Origin: Lichina pygmaea
Lineage: Eukaryota; Ascomycota; Lichinomycetes; Lichinales; Lichinaceae
Assembly: GCA_963422465.1 (NCBI GenBank)
Contig: OY730173.1
Coordinates: forward strand, 1,364,001 to 1,428,000
DNA length: 64,000 nucleotides
Direction of reading: 5' to 3'
Positions 11,358 to 22,690 of this stretch are shown piece after piece. Each line of letters starts with the position of its first letter. The stretch's first letter is position 1. A program made the translations under genes and the position numbers. The notes beneath the pieces are model-generated. The model did no database searches, was not told where the DNA came from, and saw nothing but the letters and a program-made list of their open reading frames with translations.

Positions 11358-11640
11358 CAAGATGTCACACTGTCAGGGGGTCGATGACTAAACAGCCCTC
11401 GGAGCGGAAAAAACATTGCTCCGTAGGCGCACAAAAGCGATTTCGCTTCCTAGCCAGAAAACAATGGCGGGGTTCATCTCTGGAGATGGAGACGTACGTA
11501 TACTACGTACTGTAGGGAGCAATTTGATTGTCCTGCCGCCCTAGGAAGTTGTTCCATGCTCTGTAGGGGCTGCCCCCCCGTCACAGTTGAGTGTACTGTA
11601 GCCGTTACAGTAGTCGGCTTTGTCGTACGGTAATGTGGAT
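11358..11640 (+). repeat. Dispersed repeat family, copy 1
   Basis: About 280 bp that recurs in inverse orientation at 18400-18650. Shared blocks include GTCAGGGGGTCGATGAC, CGGAAAAAACATTGCTCCGT, CACAAAAGCGATTTCGCTTC and, further 3', CCGTCACAGTTGAG and TAGTCGGCTTTGT. Differences are scattered substitutions and a few small gaps, with a GTAC-rich insertion in this copy. It codes for nothing I recognise. It could be a solo LTR or a piece of a DNA transposon, but I found no clean duplication at its ends. Confidence 0.7.
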
Positions 11641-11700
11641 ATTACGGTCCGGTAGTTACGTACTGGCTGTTAGCGTCCTCCCTTTCTGCGGGGGTGGGGT

Positions 11701-11732
11701 GGGGGGGGGGGGGGTCCCCCCCCCCCCCCCCC
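11701..11732. repeat. G14-T-C17 self-complementary tract
   Basis: Fourteen G, one T and seventeen C in a row, followed by GCGGCTTTTCCCCCC repeats. The two halves are fully complementary, so this can form a hairpin, a quadruplex on one strand or an i-motif on the other. Confidence 0.9.
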
Positions 11733-12235
11733 GCGGCTTTTCCCCCCGCGGCTTTCCCCCACACCGGCTCGCGGCGGCTGTGGCGCATCGTGGGAGACTG
11801 GACTGCCAAGCAATGCGGTCTTGGACTGCCCCCCCCCCGCCTTCTCCGAGTACGTACAGTACAGCACCGTACGGCGAGGCCTGTGCGTCTACTCGTACTA
11901 CCGTACGGAGTACTGACTACAGTACGGGCGTACAGTACCAGGCGCTAATATCACTCCCGCGGCCCGCCCGCGGCCGTCACGTCATACATCCTCGGCCAGG
12001 GTACATACAGTACAGTATTCTTTCCGCAGTCAGTTCTGCTGGGCTCAGGAGCGGCTGGAAGCCGGCTGATAGCTCTTATTTTCTACAGTGCCTCGGCAGG
12101 ATAGCGCTGACTAGGCGGTGCAGGGAGAGAGAGAGGGGTTTTCGCCCCAGGGTTTCTTCCCTTGCCTACTTCTATAGTAGACCCAGCATCATAGCCTACT
12201 GGTTCACTACCGATGCTAGAAAGGTGTAGGAATTC

Positions 12236-12282
12236 AATCAATCAATCAATCAAATCAATCAATCAAATCAATCAATCGATAT
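12236..12282. repeat. AATC tetranucleotide repeat
   Basis: Imperfect (AATC)n with occasional extra A, in the intergenic region downstream of the secreted-protein gene. Confidence 0.85.
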
Positions 12283-12787
12283 TGTGTGGACTGTGATGTT
12301 TTCATACAACGGACCGGTTCACTGCGAGGATGAAGTATCCCAAGTTTGTGATGCCGATGCAGCTGATGGATCCACACTGCACTAGCTAGCCGGCTCGACT
12401 CATGGAAACACTCCCAGCATCGTCATGCCCCTCAGTCTTTCTCTGCCCGGTGTCCCGAGAGCAGATGCAGATGTGGAATCGCCGACGACTTTGGACCGTT
12501 GGAGGTAACGTGAGAAACGAGAGATGAGAGAGACGGCCGTAGCCATCGTACATTAATACCGGCTCATCCGAAACAAGTCGCACTACGCACGCTGCGTGCC
12601 AGACATGGCCCAACGTTTCTTGGGGACGTTCGAGCTCCGCCCCACAAACACCCCACCCAGATCGCATCCTCAAGCTCGCCAGAGATTGCACGGCCGAGTC
12701 CAAGCCATTTGTCGGCGGCCAGAGGTCGTCATCCGGCCCCCCTCAATCTCGAGTCGTGCAAAGATAAGGGGGGGCGGGGGGCGGCTC

Positions 12788-13232
12788 TCAGGCCTGGCAT
12801 CGGTCGTTGAAGGCGACTTCGCCGCAGACGTCGGTCCCGAAGGGGTTGTTGCAGAGCCTGTCGCAAGAAACGCCCGGGGCGACCCAGACCCGATGTTCGT
12901 GTCCGGGGATGTTCAGACGCCACTGCGCGCGGGTGTCCCACGGGTTGAAAAAGGTAGCCCGATATCCAGGGCGACTATTCTTCGGGTAAGCCAAGGCCCT
13001 TGCTCGGACTGAAATGTCGCCATCGGGCTCGTCGACGGGCAAAGACGACTCACCAGCCGCAGTAGGTCGTCCCGGCGATGGAGCTGCACGGGGCGGTGAT
13101 GTCGCAGTTGTTGGGGCTGGGAATGCACTCTTGGCAAGGACCGAAGGGAGGGATGCGGCTCTCCTCTTGAGGGGCGGCGAGGCCGGTGGCCAGAAAGGCG
13201 GCGAGGACGACGAGGATGGATTTCGCGACCAT
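12788..13232 (-). CDS. Small secreted cysteine-rich protein
   Basis: A 129-residue predicted secreted protein. The ATG at 13232 begins MVAKSILVVLAAFLATGLAA, a good signal peptide with likely cleavage after GLAA. The mature part has PCQEC, a run of Asn-Cys and Pro-Cys, and YC in exon 1 (13232-13054), and SCDRLC, DVC and DRC near the C-terminus in exon 2 (12998-12788), nine Cys in all. I chose a 55-nt intron at 12999-13053: the donor GTGAGT is good, but the acceptor that keeps the long downstream frame is AAG rather than CAG. A CAG eight bases upstream would frameshift to an early stop, so the splice site needs RNA evidence. I do not recognise the family. Small size, signal peptide and Cys content resemble fungal effector-like or cell-wall proteins, which is inference only. 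Confidence 0.68.
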
Positions 13233-16200
13233 GGTGACGTCTTTCGTCGGCGGTGGAGCGGTAGCAGATGGTGATATTAAGTGGGCAAGAGCGTATCGGA
13301 GCCGGATGCGGTGCGGTTGTCGGTGATGGAAGCGATGGTGAGAAGATGAGAGCGCGATGGACTCCCAACGCCGGGATCCAGACGGCTCTTTATCCTCTCG
13401 CCGGGCCATGGGCTCCCGGGCGGCAGAGTCCCATCGAGTCGCAACGCGGTGTGGAGGCTAGGCCTCACGCTGACAGAGCGTCATTCCCGCCGGGCCGGCC
13501 TCTCACGTTCCGGCCGCAGGTGCGCTGACGCCGGCAAGGTCGTGGTGCATCCGCCGACTCATGCACTTCCGAGTTGGACTCGTACGATCGAGACGTTCGA
13601 CACGGGTACCGTCGGTGTCCGACCGGGCTCAGCACCCGTACGCCTCGACCGCTCCGGTCTCACTGGGCTCGCCGAGCTGGGGTACTTGCGACATGTCAAG
13701 ATCGATCCCGGAACAGCCGGGGCAGCCAGAAAGAGTCCAGCCGTGACGACGTTGGCAACGCGTGACCGGGTACACCCTCCCCTCCGCCTCGACTCCGTGG
13801 TCATGCTCTGCCTCGCGCGGTTTAGTGCTGACTTCAACTTGCGCGGCTTGTGACGTCGTCGTCGCCGGTGATGCTGCGGGGTAGAGTGCCGGAGCTGCTG
13901 GCAGCGGCCGTCATCCTGTGGCTCTTGAGCCGTTTTCGTACGATATGCGCCTTGGATGCAGCTGAAAGCCGGCAGCGGGGGGCCGTCCTTCAGCGCTTTA
14001 CCCACCGCACATGTGCCGTACAGATTTAGACCCCCCCCCCCCCCCCCCCCCCCCCCACGGCGCGGGTACCTCGTACGAGCTGTCGTCTCTCTGTACTCGT
14101 ACCTTACCTACGACGTCGGCGAGCACAAACAACGGAATAATCACCGGTCGAACATGCCTTTTTCCAAGTCATCAGAAAGATCTGTCGAGGTATATTCCAC
14201 CGATGGTCTCTTGACAAGCAACGGCCCTACCGGTCGCTACAAAGCTCACTCGGTTTCGTGACTTGGGTCAGCTCCGGCTTGGAAACCTGGTAGGGTAGCG
14301 TACGAGAGGTGCGAGGGTACCACATGACCAGTAGAGCTAGTCAGCCCTAGGAGCGACGCTACACTTTAAAAAAACGGACGGTTATTTTTACTCTTACGAG
14401 TACTCGTACATACGTACATCCATCGCCCCCTCGCTTAGCTCAGTACCTGCACGTTGCCGGACCGTGCAAGCCACGCTGTATAAAGCTAGGTGGTTCTTGA
14501 GGCGCAGCATCTTAGTGGGTCATCAACCTTGACGACGCCACACAGCAAGTATTCCCGTCGTCGTCGCTCTTCTGGGTCTAAGTTACGGTGGGTCGACACA
14601 AGTTTGAACAGGCCGGTTCCTGCTTACAAAGCTGATGGTCATAAGTAGTAATGGTTCTGTGTGTACGAGTACGGGAGTACTTCCCCTACAATTATGGAAC
14701 ATACGGAAGTATGTTAGTTTGCAGTAGAAGTAAGTCAAGTTTGTATGTGTCGCGACTCTGTACATCTAATATCCAGCTCTAAAGCGATGTGGTTCGGTCA
14801 CCGCGTCGATGTCAGCTGTGACTTTATTTTGACGGGTAGAGACTCCATTCGCTGTGGCGCTCGAGTCGGTCAGGGGCTGATACCAGATGCTTAGAGTGCT
14901 TACCGTCAAGGGGGGTGCGGCAGAAATCGTCCGGAGGAAGGATGCTGAGGCGGGGAAGGAGGCGACCGTTCCGACACGCTACGGCCCAGGGGGTGAAGAG
15001 GGCCGGATGGGGCCAGCCGTGGCAGCCTAATTGTCAAGCTGCCATGGCGATGGAGCTCATGTCGACGGCTGTCAGCAGAACTGCCTCATTGTTCGCAGCG
15101 CCGTACACATCTATCGGTCATGGCCTTGGGAGATCTTTAGTGACACCATCTACGAGCGCTGCAGTGAATTCACCCGGAAGGTGGAAGTGTAACGGTGATG
15201 CCCAATGATCATGCCACCTGTACATACGTAGCAGGGCAATAGATAACCAATCATGGCAGGTGAGTAGTAAGGTAGATGAATCATCATTGTGGGGACGACG
15301 TCATGCTGTCGTAGGCCATCCAGCATCTAGTAGGCCTGTCGTATGACCAAGGTCGCGGTAGTCTACCAAATGCTCACCTCCGTACAGTGGCACAGCCGGC
15401 TATAAGGCTTATAAATCGGAACACGTGTGTGATTGCTACTGCTGGATGGAATCCCACTTGCCGTCGTCCTGCCATCGAGCCAGGGATCTCTCGACTCACC
15501 AAGACCACACTTGTCTTTGGCATGGGGATGATGAGTATGTCCAGACGTGCTTGGATCATTTGCATGGCACTAACATGTTCAATGCACAGGCCTGGCCTGC
15601 CAAAGCAGCTCTCGACCACTCGAACGGGCTTCGGTGCCGTATCGGCCTGAGGGCGATGTCCGAAGACGTCTGTCGTTGATCACCGACACGATGCGTCTCC
15701 ATCTGCGACCAGGCCCAGCGTCGAGGGTTGTGGCTGGCAAGACGAAGACTCGAGACACTTTGAACTTACCCTATACCGTAGTACATCTACTACGGTGCGA
15801 GGTGTGTTTTTGGCCTGCCTGAGCAGCTGCGTTGTTCGCACTCGTGGAAGACCGACGATGAGACGCCGAAGCACGACGGAAGAGCAGAAGCATGATGAAA
15901 GAAGGGCCAGAGCCCCATGCCCTCACGTCTGGCACGTGCACAAGAGACATTGGACGGCCAAGCGACCGAGCCAGTACGAGGATGATTGAGCTGGGAATGC
16001 CCACCGAACAATTCTGCAGTTGCGGTCTCTGCTGTGTGGTATGAGCCTTCTATTGCTATCGAATGCATCTCGGCTTCACCGGGATCTTACAGCCCGTACT
16101 ACAGTGGACTCTTGGTCAATTTATCTTTGTCCTGACGGTATTCGGTAGGACAACGAACGTGCTGTTTCAAAAGTGTGACGTTAGGATGATGATGACGACG

Positions 16201-16756
16201 ACGGCCATGATGATAACAATACCGACCAGAGGTTTTGGATGCAGACGCTACCGTGATAGGTGCAGTACGACGACACTGCACGTTGACATTGATTGTCGGC
16301 GTCCCGCCAAGACTCACACCTGGGCAGAGCTTGACTGGCAAACTACCCGCAACACCCCGGCAAACATCCCCGCTTCCATCCCCAACTTCGAGCAGGTACG
16401 AGGACACTGCAAGAGGTATATCATTCCTCTCTCCTTCACCAAGGAAACACGATGTACGTGTGGTACTGCATGAGAATCGATCGATTACTACGGTCTTTGT
16501 GATGGGTACATAAGAACTGATACTGTCGTGGTCGAGGCCTTACGGTCATGGCAGATGTGCTTGGAGAACGCAGGTCACGTCTCCAGCGTCTTGGACTGAG
16601 GTGGACCGGCGTTCCACGCTCCCCTTCCCACGCTGTCGCGAGCTCGTCTCCTACCGGCGTCCCCAGGCTGGACGTGACACGTGCGCATTGGAAGTCCTCG
16701 ACGCAGATCCCGACGGGGAAGAGCCGTTTGCGCCGCCGTCATCGGGGTGGATCCCG
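13233..16756. other. Large intergenic region, no supported gene
   Basis: About 3.5 kb. 13233-14000 is GC-rich and lies upstream of the secreted-protein gene. A 26-C run sits at 14031-14056. 14340-14760 is AT-richer with GTAC clusters at about 14396-14420 and a TATAAAG motif near 14479 that precedes no ORF I trust. Frames at 15387-15680 and 16063-16513 lack recognisable domains, and I leave them uncalled. Confidence 0.45.
14031..14056. repeat. 26-C homopolymer
   Basis: Uninterrupted C run ending in an ACGGCG context; same kind of tract as at 11270-11295. Confidence 0.9.
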
Positions 16757-17113
16757 TCACTTGGCCGCGTTGGCCCGCCGCTTCGCGAGCCACCGGCCAA
16801 GGATGATGCCGGCGATGATGACGATGATGACGACGACGATGGCGACGACGATGGCCCCGATGACTCCGCCGGACACGCGGACCTTCTTGCTGCTCTTTCG
16901 GCTCTTCCCGCTCTTCGACCCTTTTCGCTTCTCTAGGACGTGCCGGAAGTCCAATCGATCGGAGCTGTGGAGGGGCGAGGTCCAGCGCGCCGCCAGCGCA
17001 CGAGGGCCGGCCACGCTCAGCGGAGAAGCCTGCGCCGCGCTCGGAGCAAGCATGAGCGTGGCGACGAGAAGGAACAGCACGGTCGAGATCGTCGAGGCGA
17101 TCGAGGCACGCAT
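16757..17113 (-). CDS. Small membrane protein with signal peptide and one C-terminal TM helix
   Basis: Single-exon ORF of 118 residues. It starts MRASIASTISTVLFLLVAT, a hydrophobic signal sequence ending near ASPLS (about residue 29). A short lumenal or extracellular segment of about 40 residues follows, then a very basic Lys/Ser/Arg cluster (GSKSGKSRKSSKK), then a strong transmembrane helix of Val, Ile, Ala and Gly (about residues 82-107) and a short basic end, GRWLAKRRANAAK. The helix is partly encoded by an ATGACG-type repeat on the minus strand. The layout suggests a small single-pass protein of the secretory pathway or plasma membrane. I recognise no family. It could be a chance ORF, but signal peptide, TM segment and basic flanks occurring together make that less likely. 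Confidence 0.6.
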   Translation of the reverse strand: MRASIASTISTVLFLLVATLMLAPSAAQASPLSVAGPRALAARWTSPLHSSDRLDFRHVLEKRKGSKSGKSRKSSKKVRVSGGVIGAIVVAIVVVIIVIIAGIILGRWLAKRRANAAK

Positions 17114-18203
17114 CTTCTAGCCCGTCAGCAAGCCGGCCGCAAACCCGAGCTGGTGGCCCTATCAAGCCTTACCTTGCCTTGGTATGGATGTAGCGGACGG
17201 AAGATGTGTTTCTGATGACCGCAGAGGGTACGTGTTTCCTTGGCTCGACGGTGACGTCGCGCGCTGATGACCCCCAGATTATGAGATCTGTTGGAGCTGG
17301 GAGGCAGGGAAGAGCCGTTATCAATTTCTCTGGGAAAAAACACTCGCTATATACACGATTCAGCCTCTGTTCTGCAGCCTGCCGTGTCCTTCCCGAGATT
17401 AGACCTTGGCAGTGTTGCAATCCTAACAAGATCTGTAGCGATAGCCACGGAGCGTCGGGATGGATTTGCTATCCCGGAGGATGTCTTATCGTAGTCTCGA
17501 CGCAGCCTTCTCTTGTCATGTGGAGATTGACTTTGATCGCCAGCCAGCCCGCGGGGGCGGAGTGAAAACAGGCCATTGTCGGCGAAGGCTTGCTCGCGAC
17601 CATCGGGCTTAGAACCGGACGTGCCGGACACGTGTCGGGCATGGCCGGGCAGTGCCAGGGTCCTGGCTACTGCAGCCTCTACCCGCAATCTTAGGCTTAT
17701 CTAGCCGAGAGCTTCCACTGCCACGGCTCAGTACGTACGTACCTCGTACAGTGGGGCGACGATGATCCACGCCACCTCTCTGGTCGTGAATACCTGATCG
17801 CTTAGCTCCCTATCGAAAGTGGTGTGGCGTAGAGAGGGGCTGACCGTTGTCCAATCATCAGGCTGCTACTGCCAGTGAGCCGAGTGATCAGATACTTTCG
17901 ACCAGAGCCGGTGTGTAGATTTCGGTCGTCCCGCCGAGCAGAGGTACCGGTACTGTAGAAGGACACTCCAGAAAGATCGACAGATCAACATCCTTTTCCG
18001 AACGAGCTAGCTCCGCACAAGGGCCGTGACGAGTACGACCGAGCGGCTCCGAGAGGCGAGTGACGTGGGTGGGCAAACCAGTTTAGGTAAAGACCCATCA
18101 CGGTACTCCGTACTGTCAAGCCACAGTAGGAAGCCGCACCCTGAAGCCGAGCTACAGTAACGCCCATGCCAAGGTACCGCGGCAAGCGCACCACAACAAA
18201 GCA

Positions 18204-18250
18204 GCCAGCCACGGCCAGCCAGCCACGGCCAGCCAGCCACGGCCAGCCAG
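18204..18250. repeat. CCAGCCAGCCACGG tandem repeat
   Basis: Three to four near-perfect copies of a unit of about 15 bp rich in CCAG and CCACGG. Confidence 0.8.
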
Positions 18251-18399
18251 AGCCATCTCTACGTAGCTGAGCTTCCGTCTGGCGTGAGGGCTATAGTGAG
18301 GGGATAAGCAGGGCACAGCGGGAGAAAGAAGGTGGCACCACTGTAGGGAAAGTGAACACAGTCCTAGTCAGAGCACGCTAGAGCACAAAAGCCAGGAAT

Positions 18400-18650
18400 A
18401 TCCACACAGGCACAACAAGCCGACTACAATACGGCTACGCTCAACTGTGACGGGGGCACCCATATAGAGCACGGACAACTTTCTAGGGCAGCAAGACAGT
18501 CAATTGCTCCCTAGTACATCTCCATCTCAGAGATGAATCCCGCGAGCTTTTTAGCTAGGAAGCGAAATCGCTTTTGTGCGCCCACGGAGCAATGTTTTTT
18601 CCGCTCAGAGGGCTGTTTGGTCATTGACCCCCTGACAGTCCTGGCTGGAT
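18400..18650 (-). repeat. Dispersed repeat family, copy 2 (inverted)
   Basis: Reverse complement of the 11358-11640 repeat, matched by eye over about 250 bp, including the AAGCGATTTCGCTT palindrome-like core and the CATTGCTCCG block. It lies just outside the mariner element, whose left TA flank is at 18886-18887. Confidence 0.7.
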
Positions 18651-18887
18651 GAGGCGTCCATAGAAGAGAGCCTCAGCTGTACTAGTAATTACGGTAGGTA
18701 TTAGAGGAGCGCCCTCCTCACTTGCAGAAGAGCGCTCTTCATCTGTACGGTAGAGGAGATGGGGCAAGGAACACTCTGTTGACAGGTGCTCCAGAGGGAA
18801 GACTGTACGTACGTACGTATGTACTTCCGTAGTGATGATGGATCTAGAGTGCAGTTGATGCACGCAGGCGACCAGACACATACTGTA

Positions 18888-18916
18888 CCGAAGCCGGCGA
18901 CAAAAGTATTCGCAAT
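18888..18916 (+). repeat. Left terminal inverted repeat of the mariner element
   Basis: Starts CCGAAGCCGGCGACAAAAGT and pairs with 47093-47121 with one mismatch in 29 bp. Confidence 0.88.
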
Positions 18917-19077
18917 GATTTGTATGGGGGCAACAAAAGTCGCGAGACACCCCGCATTTCTCCTCCCAATCCGAGTCCCTGTCGCTATTGTTGCTGTTCC
19001 CCTTCTCCACCACCAGAATGTTCGAGTCTCGAGTCTTGTGACTAGTTGTCTTCCCAATCTGAGCTCTCGTCACTCTG

Positions 19078-19171
19078 CTACTCCTCCTCCTCCTCCTCCT
19101 CTTCTTCTTCTTCTGGTGCCAGTACATCCTCAGGTCCTCGAGTCTGACAATACTTGTTACCACCTTCCAGC
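19078..19171 (-). pseudogene. C-terminal piece of the mariner transposase
   Basis: Continues the transposase frame interrupted at 45800. It encodes LEGGNKYCQTRGPEDVL followed by a Glu run from a CTC/TTC microsatellite, then a TAG stop. The GGN-Y motif near the end is typical of Tc1/mariner transposases with a DDE_3-type domain. Confidence 0.8.
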
Positions 19172-19521
19172 TGTGAGAACATTACCAGCAGTGTGCTCAG
19201 GTGACTGCTTGGTGGGAAGGATCAAGTGTGTTGCTAGAATTGTTCGCTGGTCTCCAAAGAGAACAGTGAGAGTGGCTCTATATGCTATAGAGCTGAGAAC
19301 AGAGCATCTAGCTAAGTGACTCCAACCAATCTCTGAGCTACTGCACAGCTGTCTCAAGTAGCTGGCTGGTTGTGGCTGGTTGTGGCTGGCTTGTGTCAGC
19401 TATGCAAGTCAGAGCTGTATTCCTCTGTTGGTCACATGAGTAGAGCCACATCACATGGTCAACAGATGTGGGGCTGCCAGATGTGGGCTATTGTAAGTAG
19501 TTGTTGTGACAGGACCTTACA
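19172..19521 (+). repeat. Left (5') LTR of the outer element
   Basis: 350 bp, TG...CA ends, direct repeat of 45445-45794. Contains a short GGCTGGTTGTGGCTGGTTGT repeat. Confidence 0.88.
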
Positions 19522-19991
19522 ATTACCCCCCCTCTAAAATCACAGTCTCTCATGATGGTGGCTGTTTCCAGTGACAAAGAATCTTCAAACATCACTGTCA
19601 GTGGCAGTTGCCAGTGGTTTGTTTGGCAGTCTCTGTTGATTCCCCTATTTGTTGATAGTGGCAACATGTTGATTTTGGGTATAAAAGGTGGCAATCCCTC
19701 TTCTTTTGTTCTGTTCTTCTTCTTTTCTATACCACTTTGCTGACACCAGTCACCAATCTCTTCTTTGCTGATTTTTGCTGTCTGCTCTCAACAACTTCAC
19801 ACAAGTCTTTGCTTGCCTTACCACTTCTGATGTCATGTTGTTCCTTGTTTCTGTCAACTCAAATCTGTCAGTCAGGATTGCTGTGATGTCTGCATTGCTG
19901 TCACCACCTGCTCACCCCTTGTCACCCAGTCTTCAGACTGTTCTGTGTATCACCCTGAAGGAGAGTGGATCCTTGTCTGGGCAGTACTGTC

Positions 19992-20585
19992 TGTTACGAC
20001 CCAGGAGGAACACAGTCCTTATATACTCACAGAAAGCAGCAGACAGGATACTGGACGGAAGTACCAGACAGCGTGACACGGGAACCGGTCACGTGACCGG
20101 CGAGACAAACCAGGGGGTGCTCGCCGCAGCATGCATATGCACGAACAAGTGAGCAAAGTGAGCAGAGCTCACCCAGCTCGCCGCAGCGTGCATGAAAAGT
20201 GAGCAAAGTGAGCAGAGCTCACCCAGCTCGCCGCAGCGTGCATGAAAAGTGAGCAAAGTGAGCAGAGCTCACCCAGCTCACTGCAGCGTGCATGAAAAGT
20301 GAGCAAAGTGAGCAGAGCTCACTCTGCTCACGAACTGGGCACTATATAGTCCGGCGATAGTTCCCCTATGGAACGATCGTCTTCAACTCATGTTGTGATC
20401 CAGACAACTAGATCTACTTCAATACAATCCTTTTGTACGAAGCCGTTGATCAGGTGTCACCACCACCACGTTCCACCAAACCCCTTCGCGCTCCTTGACA
20501 CTCCTCTCCTGCGAGAACCAACCCGCCTTCCGCCTCTCGCCCTAATCCTATACTCGGATAGGACGGTACGGTACGGACCGCAACA
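19992..20585 (+). mobile_element. Solo LTR with internal tandem repeats
   Basis: 594 bp starting TGTTACGACC and ending CCGCAACA, flanked by the 5-bp duplication CTGTC (19987-19991 and 20586-20590). Four copies of a unit of about 48 bp containing GTGAGCAAAGTGAGCAGAGC and GCAGCGTGCATGAAAA lie at about 20140-20330. It sits inside the outer element and keeps many CpG sites, so it is probably a recent insertion reduced by LTR-LTR recombination. Confidence 0.82.
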
Positions 20586-20590
20586 CTGTC

Positions 20591-21365
20591 ATGTCCAGAA
20601 ACACAGTCAGGAGCCTGATGTTTGGTGTGCCTGGTGCCTCAAGCACTACTCCAGTGTGCAGGTGAACAACAATCAGATGCCACATGTCTGTGTGCTAATG
20701 CACACACACAACAGTGTGATGAAATGTGGCTGTTACATCAGCCTGTTGAAGGATTATGTCCAGGTGTGCCTAGTTGCCATCAAGTTGTGGAGTGTTGACA
20801 CTGACTTCTTATTAGGTGCCACCACACCTGCAGTTTCTTGTATGTAAGCTTCAGAGTGAGATGACAGAGCTGAACACTGTCTTCAAGGGCTGCACTATAA
20901 TGCTGACTGTGAAGGCCAAGCTTGTGCATCATGTGAAGCAGGATCAGGATGATTTCAATCAGCAGTACAAGCACTGGGCAAAAGACCACCACACAGACAC
21001 AGAGACTGTCACAAACCAGTCTTGCCTGTCAGTCAATCTCCCTGGCAGTGCCAGACCCCTGTTATTTGTTTCCACCTTTTTGTTGGTTGTCAGCAGCCTG
21101 ACCACTCCAACTTGCCACAGCACCACCTTGATATTTGGCTTGCCCTCACACCCTGCCAGCTGACCCATCATCAACTTGATCAACTGGTTATCCCAGATGA
21201 TGATGTGGCTAATCAAGCACTTCAACTCTTCCCAGTACCACTACGTTCAAGGACCATCACTTCTGATATTCACCGGACTTTGTCAGAAGTTCTGGAAACC
21301 AAGCGAGTATCTGTTGGGAACCACCAAAACCTTAAGGTGAAAACCCATCACTTTGGGTAACCCAG
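20591..21365 (+). pseudogene. Decayed internal region of the outer LTR element
   Basis: CpG-poor sequence continuing the outer element after the solo LTR. Frames are broken by stops; the first part encodes a Cys/His-rich segment (VWCAWCLKHY, then MKCGCY) that could be a zinc-finger remnant. I cannot assign it to gag or any other domain. Confidence 0.35.
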
Positions 21366-22070
21366 CCTGTTTGTCAAAAGTTGTGATCTCTGAATCTTCG
21401 ATCTTCAACTTCAACAACCAACAGACTACCTATAACAAGGCAGAGAGTGGCCAGTGGGATTCTGAAAGACTGGAGACAGGCCCCAATTACCTAGGAACAC
21501 TCAGTCTTGGGGTGTGGTCCCAGGATTGAGCAAGTACTCCCAGTCAGACAGAGATAACAGCTCGAACTTCTCTTAAGAGAAACATCTAGCATCAAGGAGA
21601 TCAGGGCTCCCAGGATAAGAGAAATAGTTTAGAGCTTGCCTCTAGTGCTGGTAGAGTTGAAAAACTCTAGGAAAGCTCAGGCAGAGAGTGTGGTCTCCAG
21701 CTTGAGTTAATACAGCCAGATTTCCCTAGAGTCTAGTTGGAAAAGACTGCCCAGGAAAGTACAGTCTTGGGGAGTGGTCCCAGGATTGTGCAATTACTGC
21801 TAGGAACCAGATGACCCTTTGTGAACAACCCACTGTGCAGGTTACCTACCCTATACCTGTCAAAAAGAAGAAACCAGACTTCTCCCAGAATACTACCAGA
21901 AAAACAACACCTTCTCCAACAATGCCAGCTTCCAGTTCTGCTGGTACTCAGCCTAGTTCTTCTACCCCCTATCCAGCTCTCCAGAATGACTACAACCTAC
22001 TGGACTCATGGCTCAAGACTCAAGCTACCCCAGAATCTGTACTGAAAAGCTGGGAGAATATTAAGAAAAA

Positions 22071-22566
22071 TGTTAAAGGCCGGGCCGGGTTCACACAGAA
22101 ACCGGTACGGTCTGTTGCTTCGTAGGGCGGATTCTAGACAGGGACTCGGTAGAGGAATAGACAGGTGGGGTAACTCTCCTGTGCTATTGTCTCAGTACGA
22201 TGGGTTCGTATTGTTTGTTCAGCCTGGAGAGCTAATCCCTCCGGGCCCTTTGGGGGTCTTTATACAGATGCCCCAAGGGGGGGGGTCTCCTCGAGGGGTA
22301 TCATCCTTTTGCGTGGACGAGCTCCTCGCTTAGCTCCTGCTCGTCCACCGGACAAGCTCCTCGCTTAGCTCCTGCTCGTCCACCAGACGAGCTCCTCGCT
22401 TAGCTCCTGCTCGTCCACCGGACAAGCTCCTCGCTTAGCTCTTGCTCATCCACCGGACAAGCTCCTCGCTTAGCTCTTGCTTGTCCACCGGATCAGTCGG
22501 ATGTTGTTCCGTATGACTAACACTCCTCCCTCACTTACCTGGGCTGTTCCGGCCTAGGCCTTAACA
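22071..22566 (-). repeat. 3' LTR of the Gypsy element, with five 35-bp hairpin units
   Basis: 496 bp. Positions about 22313-22492 hold five tandem units of 35 bp; each has arms close to GGACGAGC and GCTCGTCC that can pair as a hairpin. This copy keeps more CpG than the other LTR. Confidence 0.88.
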
Positions 22567-22690
22567 CTATCCCCTCTCTCCAAGGGTTCTGTCCCCAGAT
22601 CCTTATTGTTCCTGCTCCTCTTTTGTCATGAACCAAAGCCAGACAACTTGAACTTGTCGTCGCAGTTTTCTCTCTTGTCGTATTGGCAAA

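Larger units (their letters stand above)
17114..18887. other. Intergenic region up to the mariner insertion
   Basis: No gene supported. Contains GTAC clusters at about 17729-17750 and 18805-18820, a CCAGCCAGCCACGG tandem repeat, and copy 2 of the dispersed repeat (18400-18650). Confidence 0.5.

Noticed and set aside
18204-18250. Possible CRISPR-like or other spaced repeat array.
   Set aside because: Units are contiguous without unique spacers; it is a simple tandem repeat, and the DNA is eukaryotic.
11358-18650. The inverted pair of dispersed repeats as termini of one 7-kb transposon.
   Set aside because: The interval contains the secreted-protein and TM-protein genes, no transposase, and neither copy has clean ends or target duplications.
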